Of a DNA stretch of 7,218 nt, positions 1-5,331 are shown one piece after another (position 1 is the first letter of the stretch; each line of letters begins with the position of its first letter). A program made the translations under genes and the position numbers. The notes beneath the pieces were generated by a model. It was not told the DNA's origin, made no database searches, and saw nothing but the letters and a program-made list of their open reading frames with translations. The stretch spans positions 1-7,218 of the forward strand of contig CAKOXR010000045.1 in the NCBI GenBank assembly GCA_934130215.1. The letters are read 5' to 3'. Source of the DNA: an uncultured Bacilli bacterium. Lineage in GTDB: Bacteria; Bacillota_I; Bacilli_A; RF39; UBA660.

Positions 1-113
1 AGGAAGTAAGAAATAGTATTAAAAGATTAGGTGGAACAATGCCTGAAGATTTACCAACACCAGATAGAAGTTTAAAAGAATTAGAAAAAGAAAGTAAAAA
101 GATAAAAAAATAG
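1..113 (+). CDS. 3' end of a probable DinD-type DNA-damage-inducible protein (partial)
   Basis: Only the last 36 codons are present, read in the frame beginning at base 3 and ending at TAG 111-113; the 5' part lies outside the window. The visible peptide starts EVRNSIKRLGGTMPEDLPTP and continues as a Lys/Glu-rich helix ending in KKIKK. The pattern VR-x-(S/T)-I-x-x-(L/I)-GGTMPEDLPTP followed by a charged tail is what I recall for the C-terminus of DinD/phage-antirepressor-like proteins of low-GC Gram-positives. DinD proteins are SOS-inducible; in E. coli DinD inhibits RecA filament activity in vitro. The assignment rests on a short tail remembered from the family, so it is a reasoned call. No catalytic or DNA-binding region is visible. 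The gene is followed by a 219-nt spacer up to the next start codon, without an obvious strong terminator. Confidence 0.6.
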   Translation, partial: EVRNSIKRLGGTMPEDLPTPDRSLKELEKESKKIKK

Positions 114-272
114 AATATATAAAACTGATAGTATTATGTTTAAGATTAAAAATAATAAATTAAAGATTGAAATATGTAGATTGTGAAGAAATTAAAAGAT
201 GTTAATTTTTCTGAAAATATCAGTAGTAATAATATATATAATCAAATTAGTTAAAATTTATTTATTAAAATA

Positions 273-301
273 TTGTTATAAGCGATAGATTTGTTTATAA
301 T
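273..301 (+). promoter_or_regulatory. Sigma-A type promoter for the CCAGH-motif protein gene
   Basis: A TTGTTA -35 box (273-278) and a consensus TATAAT -10 box (296-301) are separated by exactly 17 bp. Transcription would start near 308, leaving about a dozen bases before the Shine-Dalgarno AGAGGTG at 320-326. This is the best-matching promoter in the window. A second TATAAT (314-319) with TTGTTT 17 bp upstream (291-296) is too close to the ribosome-binding site to give a normal leader. The rest of the 114-323 spacer is AT-rich, with no tRNA, recognisable riboswitch or supportable small gene. Confidence 0.65.
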
Positions 302-319
302 TTTGTTGTAAAATATAAT

Positions 320-335
320 AGAGGTGAATAATTTG
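320..335 (+). promoter_or_regulatory. Shine-Dalgarno that sets a TTG start
   Basis: AGAGGTG at 320-326 is followed by AATAAT and then TTG at 333-335. The GTG within the Shine-Dalgarno is in frame with the gene, so automatic gene callers may place the start at 324, three codons too early. The six-base spacing supports TTG. Confidence 0.75.
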
Positions 336-1343
336 AGTACTTATAATACAGGAAAAGTAATTGATACAAAAGCATTATCAAAAGACGAGTATTATCTTGC
401 TAGTAAAGAATGGGCTGAGGGGAATTATGAACTTGAGCAACTTTTAATATATTGTTTAGATAATAATATTACAACAAGAGCATGTTGTGCTGGACATGAA
501 AATACAGAGGATTCTTTTATTCAATTTGAATTTAATGAAAATAATCTTGAATCTATAATTGCGATAATTAAAAAGTTTTATAATATACCAGGTGTTAAAA
601 TGGGTTTTATAAAGGAACCAGGAATTGTTAGTTCATTTGGTATAAGAATTAATAAAGAACATGCAAATCAATTTTTTAAAGACATTAGAGAAAGTTTAAT
701 TATGAGAAAAAGCATAAAAATTGATGATTTAACTTCAGATATGCTTGCTATATTAAATGCTATGATTACACATAAAGTTCCACATGAATATTTAGAATTT
801 CAACATCATTTAGATCAAAATGGTCATTCATTATTTGTTGCTACAACAAATGTAGATTATTCTGAAACATACTTTAATAAACCAAATAATAAACCTTGGG
901 TAGAAAATAGTACTTCTATAGAGGGTCCTGTTTCTGAAATTGAGCCAATAATAAAAGATATTTGTCGTAAAACTAAATTGGAATATTCTAATTATATAGA
1001 TAATAAAAGAAGAAGAGAAGAATTTTTAAATAGAAGAGAGCAAGATAAAGCAAAATCTGATAATCATGTAACTATGGATGATTATATTCAAAATACTAGA
1101 ATTGAAACAATGAAAATATTACCTGGAACAAGATTAGAGGATGTTGCTAAAGATGTTATTGGAAAAAATGTAGTATGCGAATTTAATGGCTTTTTAATTG
1201 AATCAAAAAATTATAATTCAGCCGATGAAATAATAAATGCATATAAAATGTTTTATGAACAAAAAAGAAAAGAAATAGAAAATCAAAGAAAAAATAATTT
1301 AAATGAAAATTCTATAAGCGAAGAAAAGGGAATTTGTCGTTAA
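333..1343 (+). CDS. Unrecognised 336-residue soluble protein with CCAGH motif
   Basis: I do not recognise this protein. The start chosen is TTG at 333, because AGAGGTG (320-326) lies six bases upstream. A GTG at 324 in the same frame is part of that Shine-Dalgarno and is unlikely to be the true start. No signal peptide or membrane helix is seen, so the product is probably cytoplasmic. Near residues 30-55 a segment reads roughly E-L-E-Q-LL-x-YC-L-x-NNITTRACCAGH (Cys51, Cys52, His55), followed by a beta-rich IQFEF stretch. The pairing of Cys and His suggests a metal or redox site, but this is inference. Residues about 215-245 and the C-terminal 40 are highly charged and Lys/Arg/Glu-rich, likely helical or coiled-coil. 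The middle contains another His-rich patch (HEYLEFQHHLDQNGH, near residues 150-165). It has its own promoter and terminator, so it appears monocistronic. Base composition matches its neighbours. Confidence 0.75.
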   Translation: MSTYNTGKVIDTKALSKDEYYLASKEWAEGNYELEQLLIYCLDNNITTRACCAGHENTEDSFIQFEFNENNLESIIAIIKKFYNIPGVKMGFIKEPGIVSSFGIRINKEHANQFFKDIRESLIMRKSIKIDDLTSDMLAILNAMITHKVPHEYLEFQHHLDQNGHSLFVATTNVDYSETYFNKPNNKPWVENSTSIEGPVSEIEPIIKDICRKTKLEYSNYIDNKRRREEFLNRREQDKAKSDNHVTMDDYIQNTRIETMKILPGTRLEDVAKDVIGKNVVCEFNGFLIESKNYNSADEIINAYKMFYEQKRKEIENQRKNNLNENSISEEKGICR

Positions 1344-1373
1344 TTTAAAAAGCACTATAAAGTGCTTTTTAAA
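1344..1373 (+). terminator. Rho-independent terminator after the CCAGH protein gene
   Basis: AAAAAGCACT (1347-1356), loop ATAA (1357-1360) and AGTGCTTTTT (1361-1370) form a perfect 10-bp stem. It extends to 13 bp with the flanking TTT/AAA. The hairpin begins directly after the TAA stop (1341-1343) and its 3' arm ends in a T-run. The A-run on the 5' side would make it work in both directions, although no minus-strand gene is seen here. Confidence 0.9.
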
Positions 1374-1414
1374 TATAAATAATTTATAAAAAAATATTTA
1401 ATTTAAATTTTATA

Positions 1415-1435
1415 TGATATAATTTATATAAGGTG
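1415..1435 (+). promoter_or_regulatory. Extended -10 promoter and ribosome-binding site for the Cys-rich protein gene
   Basis: TGATATAAT (1415-1423) is a perfect TGn extended -10 element. The position 17 bp upstream (1395-1400, TATTTA) is a poor -35, which is tolerated with an extended -10. The start of transcription would fall near 1430, so the leader consists of little more than the Shine-Dalgarno AAGGTG (1430-1435). Six bases then separate it from ATG at 1442. Confidence 0.6.
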
Positions 1436-1441
1436 TTATTT

Positions 1442-2707
1442 ATGGAATTAAATGAAATTATTGAAATATTTAAAGATTATAATGATTTATATATTATTTT
1501 AAAAAATCAAATCAAAAAAAATGAACAATTAAATATAGATAAAAATATAGTTTTAAAAGAAATAAAAAAAACAGTAGTTAATTTTTATTTAAATACCTTT
1601 AAATTTAAATATTATTTAACTAATGAAATACAAAAATCAATAGTATTTAGTATAAGTGATTTTTGTGATTTAGAAAAAAAAGTTAAAGAAAAAGATGGAG
1701 TTATAAAAATATATCCAGTTAAAGAAAATGATGAAATTAAGAAAAAAAATTATGAAAAAACAATTGTATCAATTGTAGATTATCAAATACAAAATAAAGT
1801 TAATACAAAAAATGCTTTTAATATATTTAGTATTGAACTTGAAAATAAATTAGAAAATTATAAAAATAGTTTAAAAGGTAAAAAAATGGGAATTTATTAT
1901 GGATCTATTTATTATATGGTGGAAAGAATTTTATATGTAATTAAGTGCATAAAAAAGTTTTATATTAATTCTGATTATTTAGAAAAAATTGAAAAAGATA
2001 TTTTGGAATATAAGAAAAAATATAATGTCCAAGAAGATAATAAAGAAAATTATTATGGTTATGTAGATGTTCAAGATGAATTTTATAAAGATTATGATTC
2101 AATAGAATCTTATTATAAAAAAATATTAATGCTTGAAGATGATTTATCAGAAGTTGTTGTTGCTGAATGGAAAAGGTATTTAACAAATCCTTATAGTTTT
2201 GATAATAATTATAAATATGTAATGCATGCTTTTACTTCTGGTTTGATAAAACCCAATTTAATGAAGAAAGCTTGTTGTTCTTTATATACAAAAGATATAA
2301 ATAATCTTATGTATGGTAATTGTGGATTAATATATGATATAGATGTTGATTCATTATGTACAATGTGTACTGATGATTGTGGAAGCTGGATTACTAATAA
2401 AGATAAATTTATAGACGAAGGATGTTCTTGCCATGAACAACTAACTAATTTAGATGGAGATTCCGTTTGGTATGAGAATCCTTATAATAGTAAATTAATT
2501 ATGCCTAAGGATTTTGAAGAAGAATGTAAAATTAATAGTCAAAATACCAAATTTTTATATTCGGAAATTTATTTAAATGATAAAGCTAGAGCAATTGGAG
2601 TTTTTTATACTGATAAATGTGAAAATGTTGATGATGTAAATGTGTATGCTGTATATAATAATTTACCATTAGTTAAAATAATTAATCAGAAAAATAAATT
2701 TAGATAA
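1442..2707 (+). CDS. Unrecognised 421-residue protein with cysteine-rich C-terminal domain
   Basis: I cannot assign a family. The start is ATG 1442, six bases after AAGGTG; the upstream in-frame GTG at 1433 overlaps that Shine-Dalgarno. No signal peptide or transmembrane helix is visible. Residues 1 to about 235 are Lys/Glu/Asn/Tyr-rich and look helical, with only two cysteines (75, 169). The last 145 residues differ: ten cysteines at 278, 279, 294, 306, 309, 313, 328, 330, 362 and 393. These include a CxxCxxxC set (306/309/313) and a CxCH set (328-331), which could bind zinc or form disulfides. The extreme C-terminus (YSEIYL, then AIGVFYTD, then NNLPLVKI) has an alternating strand-helix-strand look. 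It reminds me of the ends of hypothetical proteins common in gut Firmicutes, some ART-like, but this resemblance is from memory and weak. The gene has its own promoter. The next gene starts about 180 bp downstream on the same strand. Confidence 0.75.
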   Translation: MELNEIIEIFKDYNDLYIILKNQIKKNEQLNIDKNIVLKEIKKTVVNFYLNTFKFKYYLTNEIQKSIVFSISDFCDLEKKVKEKDGVIKIYPVKENDEIKKKNYEKTIVSIVDYQIQNKVNTKNAFNIFSIELENKLENYKNSLKGKKMGIYYGSIYYMVERILYVIKCIKKFYINSDYLEKIEKDILEYKKKYNVQEDNKENYYGYVDVQDEFYKDYDSIESYYKKILMLEDDLSEVVVAEWKRYLTNPYSFDNNYKYVMHAFTSGLIKPNLMKKACCSLYTKDINNLMYGNCGLIYDIDVDSLCTMCTDDCGSWITNKDKFIDEGCSCHEQLTNLDGDSVWYENPYNSKLIMPKDFEEECKINSQNTKFLYSEIYLNDKARAIGVFYTDKCENVDDVNVYAVYNNLPLVKIINQKNKFR

Positions 2708-2784
2708 GTATATAATGTATAAAAAGATAATTTAATTATTGAATTTATATATATATTATTATTTTTAAAAAATTATTAAAAGAA

Positions 2785-2826
2785 AGCTCTAATATTATCT
2801 TTATAATATAAATATTAATTAGAGTT
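2785..2826 (+). other. Imperfect AT-rich hairpin in the 3' region of the Cys-rich gene
   Basis: An outer stem CTCTAAT (2787-2793) pairs with ATTAGAG (2818-2824), extendable by A-U and G-U pairs. An alternative inner stem, ATATTAT (2792-2798) with ATAATAT (2803-2809), closes a CTTT loop. A large bulge lies on the 3' side and no T-run follows, so it is a weak terminator candidate. It may help protect the transcript end, or be chance pairing in AT-rich DNA. The rest of 2708-2845 shows nothing further. Confidence 0.25.
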
Positions 2827-2845
2827 ATTTATAAATGATAGTTAT

Positions 2846-2867
2846 AGTCTAATATAGACTTTTTTTT
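2846..2867 (+). terminator. Hairpin plus T-run between the Cys-rich gene and the mutL cluster
   Basis: AGTCTA (2846-2851) and TAGACT (2855-2860) form a 6-bp stem with an ATA loop. A run of eight T residues (2860-2867) follows directly. The stem is short and only a third G+C, so efficiency may be moderate. It is the only good candidate to end transcription of the Cys-rich gene, 139 nt after its stop. It also sits immediately upstream of, and partly within, the candidate promoter of the next gene. Confidence 0.6.
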
Positions 2868-2883
2868 AATTTTTTGTTAAAAT
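2855..2883 (+). promoter_or_regulatory. Candidate promoter of the small gene-mutL unit
   Basis: An extended -10 TGTTAAAAT (2875-2883) lies 17 bp after TAGACT (2855-2860), which matches four of six -35 consensus bases. Transcription would start about 2890, at the second in-frame ATG of the small gene. This implies a leaderless or nearly leaderless mRNA, consistent with the absence of a Shine-Dalgarno upstream. The -35 box is the 3' arm of the terminator hairpin. Confidence 0.45.
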
Positions 2884-2889
2884 ATGTAT

Positions 2890-3249
2890 ATGAAAAAGGA
2901 AGAAATATTTAATAAATTAAATGAAATAAGAAAATCAAGAATTATTGATATTTATAATGAAGAAGATTTTTTTGGTAATGGTTTAATTTTTGATAATAAA
3001 GGAAAGGTTTATATTTATAAATGGTTTATTTCTTTATGTATTGAAAAGAATCAAGCTAAAGAAGTTTATCAACTAAATGAATATACTGTTGATTTAAATA
3101 AAATTAATGTTAATTTTATGTTTGATGAAAATAAAGAAGATAGATGTATAAATATTATAGATTTTGATAATTTAAAAATAGAAAACAATGATTTAAATTT
3201 TTTTAATTGTATTATGAAAGAAGTGTTAAAATGGGCTCAATTAAAGTAA
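2890..3249 (+). CDS. Unrecognised small soluble protein (119 residues) overlapping mutL
   Basis: I do not recognise this protein. Two in-frame ATGs are possible (2884 and 2890), giving 121 or 119 residues; neither has a Shine-Dalgarno upstream. The candidate promoter would start transcription near 2890, so I favour that ATG. An AAGGAAG lies inside codons 3 to 5, too late to serve this start. The sequence opens with a charged helix (MKKEEIFNKLNEIRKS). It continues with a probable beta segment (GNGLIFDNKGKVYIYKWF, residues about 30-47), then an Asp/Asn/Glu-rich second half and a final helix ending EVLKWAQLK. There is no signal peptide, membrane segment or known catalytic motif. It runs 19 nt into mutL, so the two are almost certainly cotranscribed and perhaps translationally coupled. 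Its size and acidic, compact look would suit an immunity or regulatory protein, but nothing in the sequence proves this. Composition matches the rest of the window. Confidence 0.65.
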   Translation: MKKEEIFNKLNEIRKSRIIDIYNEEDFFGNGLIFDNKGKVYIYKWFISLCIEKNQAKEVYQLNEYTVDLNKINVNFMFDENKEDRCINIIDFDNLKIENNDLNFFNCIMKEVLKWAQLK

Positions 3250-5015
3250 TGGATGAATTACTTGCGAATAAGATAGCAGCTGGAGAGGTTGTTGAAAGAT
3301 GTTCATCTGTAGTTAAAGAATTAGTTGAAAATAGTATTGATGCTAATGCTAGTGAAATAAAAATTGATTTAATTGATAGTGGTATAACAGAAATTAAAGT
3401 AACTGATAATGGTATTGGTATGGATGAATTAGATGCTAAAACTGCTTTTTTAAGACATGCTACCAGTAAATTATTAAATGAAGAGGATTTATATAGAATT
3501 AATACACTTGGATTTAGGGGTGAAGCACTTCCTTCTATTGCATCTGTTTCTAAGGTTGAATTGATTACTTCTAAAGGAGATGTTGGAACTTCTATTAAAA
3601 TAAATGGTGGTAAAATTATTGATGTTTGTAAGTCCGAAGCAAGAAAGGGAACAAGTATTGCTGTTCGTAATATATTTTATAATACACCTGCTAGACTTAA
3701 ACATTTAGGTAGTATGCAAGCTGAAATTGCATCAATTTCTGATTATGTTGATAAGATAGCACTATCACATCCTAATATTAAATTTATTTTAACTAATAAT
3801 GGTTCAACATTATTAAATACTGATGGAAAAGGTAATTTATTAAAAACTATAAGTAATGTATTTGGTATTAATGTTGCACGAAATATGATTGAAATTAATA
3901 TTGAAGATAGAGATTATAAAATTTTTGGTTTTATTAGTAAGCCTGATATAAATAGAACTACTAAAAACCATATGATTACACTTGTTAATGGAAGGGTTGT
4001 TAAAAATTATAGTCTTAATAAGGTTATTAATGATTCATATCATACTTATAAACCTGATAATAGATATCCTATTGTAGTTATTAATATTATTGTTGATCCT
4101 TCTCAAATTGATGTTAATATTCATCCTACTAAAATGGATATTAAGTTTTCTAAATTTGAGGAATTAAAAGATTTAATTTGTAAAGAAATTAAAAAACATT
4201 TAGATACTAGAGTTTTAATACCTAAGTTTGAGGATAATTTGTTTATTAATGATTTTAATTATGATTTAAAGGATGATTATAATTTAAATGATGATAATTT
4301 ATATAATGATAATTTAAATAGTTTTAATGATACTCAATTAAAAAAAACTTTTGTTAAAGAACAATTAGTTATTGAGGATAATCAAATTAAGTATGATAGT
4401 GTTAAAGATTTAAATAGATATCCTGATATGGAATTTGTTGGAATTGCTCATGGTACATATATTATTATGCAAAATGAAAATGGTATTTATATAATAGATC
4501 AGCATGCTGCTAAAGAAAGAGTAAATTATGAGAAATTTAAAGAAGAATTAGGTCATCCTAGTAATAATGTGGTTCCTTTATTAATTCCAATTACAAAAGA
4601 ATATACAACTAGTGAATTTATTAAGTTAAAGGAAAGATTGGATGAAATTAGAAATATTGGTATTGAAATTGAAGAATTTGGGATTAATTCCTTTATTATA
4701 AAAGGTCATCCAACATGGTTTCCTAATGGTTTTGAAGATAAATATATAGATAAAGTTCTTGAAACCTTTTTGAATTATAAAGAGAACTTTGATATGGTAA
4801 AATTTAATGAGAAAGTTGCTATTAATTTAAGTTGTAAAATGGCAATAAAAGCTAATACTAGTATAAGTCGTGAAGAAGCAATTAGTTTAATAAAAGATTT
4901 ACAAAAATGTAATCAACCTTTTAATTGTCCTCATGGAAGACCAACCACATTAATTTATAGTGTTAGCGAATTAGAACACTTATTTAAAAGAAGTGGTTTT
5001 GATAATAAAATGTGA
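3231..5015 (+). CDS. mutL: DNA mismatch repair protein MutL (endonuclease type)
   Basis: MutL links mismatch recognition by MutS to strand incision. At 594 residues it has near the usual length. The start is ATG 3231 (MGSIKVMDELLANKIAAGEV), matching the family N-terminus and preceded by a weak AGAAGTG (3219-3225). Upstream in-frame codons from 3207 are not conserved-looking. The GHKL ATPase domain (residues 1 to about 330) shows KELVENSIDA (catalytic Glu30, Mg-binding Asn34), DNGIGM (59-64), LGFRGEAL (93-100), FYNTPARLK (149-157) and the HPTKM lysine (301). A low-complexity Asp/Asn linker (about 340-369) follows. The C-terminal dimerisation/nuclease domain has DQHAAKERVNYE (423-434), SCKMAIKAN (544-552) and CPHGRP (566-571), the metal-binding endonuclease motifs of B. 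subtilis-type MutL. This fits an organism without MutH strand discrimination. The Gln of the beta-clamp motif seen in B. subtilis appears replaced by Val near 448. mutS is not in the window. Confidence 0.97.
   Translation: MGSIKVMDELLANKIAAGEVVERCSSVVKELVENSIDANASEIKIDLIDSGITEIKVTDNGIGMDELDAKTAFLRHATSKLLNEEDLYRINTLGFRGEALPSIASVSKVELITSKGDVGTSIKINGGKIIDVCKSEARKGTSIAVRNIFYNTPARLKHLGSMQAEIASISDYVDKIALSHPNIKFILTNNGSTLLNTDGKGNLLKTISNVFGINVARNMIEINIEDRDYKIFGFISKPDINRTTKNHMITLVNGRVVKNYSLNKVINDSYHTYKPDNRYPIVVINIIVDPSQIDVNIHPTKMDIKFSKFEELKDLICKEIKKHLDTRVLIPKFEDNLFINDFNYDLKDDYNLNDDNLYNDNLNSFNDTQLKKTFVKEQLVIEDNQIKYDSVKDLNRYPDMEFVGIAHGTYIIMQNENGIYIIDQHAAKERVNYEKFKEELGHPSNNVVPLLIPITKEYTTSEFIKLKERLDEIRNIGIEIEEFGINSFIIKGHPTWFPNGFEDKYIDKVLETFLNYKENFDMVKFNEKVAINLSCKMAIKANTSISREEAISLIKDLQKCNQPFNCPHGRPTTLIYSVSELEHLFKRSGFDNKM
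4248..4337 (+). repeat. Low-complexity GATGATAATTTA-like tract within the mutL linker
   Basis: This part of mutL is built of degenerate units resembling (A)ATGATAATTTA, encoding Asp, Asn, Leu and Tyr in near-periodic order (NDDNLYNDNL and similar). It lies exactly in the flexible linker between the MutL ATPase and C-terminal domains, where sequence is unconstrained in the family. Such tracts can change length by replication slippage. It remains in frame here. Confidence 0.5.
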
Positions 5016-5034
5016 TATAATAAACGGAAAGGAA
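5013..5034 (+). promoter_or_regulatory. Extended -10 promoter and ribosome-binding site for gatCAB, overlapping the mutL stop
   Basis: The mutL stop TGA (5013-5015) forms the TGn of a perfect extended -10, TGATATAAT (5013-5021). The nonamer is the same as at 1415-1423 ahead of the Cys-rich gene. No good -35 is seen 17 bp upstream (GTGGTT at 4993-4998). Transcription would begin near 5028, at the Shine-Dalgarno AAAGGAA (5028-5034), six bases before the gatC ATG. Confidence 0.6.
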
Positions 5035-5040
5035 TTTAAT

Positions 5041-5331
5041 ATGATAACTGAAGAAAATGTTTTAAAAGTTGCATCACTTGCTTATTTAGAAATAAATAAT
5101 AATGATATTAAAAAATATACAAAAGAATTAAGTGATATTTTAAGTGAAATTGAACGAATAAATGATGCAAAAATAAAAGATGGTGATATTTTAATATCTC
5201 CTGTATGTTCAAAAAAAATTGATAATTTTAATAGTACAGAAACTATGGAAAGTATAAGTAAGGAAGATATTATGAAGAATGCTAAAGTTCATGATCGTTC
5301 TTATATTATAGTTAAGAGGGTTGTAGAATGA
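5041..5331 (+). CDS. gatC: Aspartyl/glutamyl-tRNA amidotransferase subunit C
   Basis: GatC is the small subunit that wraps around and stabilises the GatA-GatB interface of the tRNA-dependent amidotransferase. The start is ATG 5041, preceded by AAAGGAA at ideal spacing; in-frame codons back to 4993 overlap mutL and are not part of the family. At 96 residues it has the usual length. The N-terminus ITEENVLKVASLAYLEI matches the helical GatC opening (normally ITxEEVxKxAxLARLEL), and MKNAKVHDRSYIIVKRVVE matches the family end (NAPxxxDGYFxVPRVVE). The central loop that usually reads PTxHxxP with LRED is divergent here (ISPVCSKKIDNFNSTETMES), so the call leans on both ends and on the gene order. The TGA stop overlaps the gatA start as ATGA, and the two are surely in one operon. 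Confidence 0.93.
   Translation: MITEENVLKVASLAYLEINNNDIKKYTKELSDILSEIERINDAKIKDGDILISPVCSKKIDNFNSTETMESISKEDIMKNAKVHDRSYIIVKRVVE

Noticed and set aside
124..224. Inverted repeat ACTGATA (124-130) and TATCAGT (218-224)
   Set aside because: It is seven base pairs separated by 87 nt with no T-run, and is expected by chance in such AT-rich sequence.
291..319. Second promoter-like pair TTGTTT-17-TATAAT
   Set aside because: Transcription would start within the Shine-Dalgarno at 320-326; the pair at 273-301 fits better.
114..332. Possible small gene or RNA in the spacer after the DinD-like gene
   Set aside because: Only very short frames (for example 16 codons from 137) without ribosome-binding sites, and no tRNA or riboswitch structure seen.
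1965..2186. Open frame of 73 codons on the minus strand
   Set aside because: It lies wholly inside the Cys-rich protein gene and encodes a His/Leu/Asn-rich product typical of the complement of AT-rich coding DNA.
3224..3232. Extended -10 like TGTTAAAAT just before mutL
   Set aside because: Transcription would begin inside mutL after its start codon, and there is no -35.
3249..3251. Alternative mutL start (ATG at Met7, TAATG overlap with the small gene stop)
   Set aside because: It lacks a Shine-Dalgarno and would remove the conserved GSIKV strand at the MutL N-terminus, although it is not strictly excluded.
3489..3704. Open frame of 71 codons on the minus strand
   Set aside because: It is antisense to conserved MutL ATPase motifs, and the product has no recognisable features.
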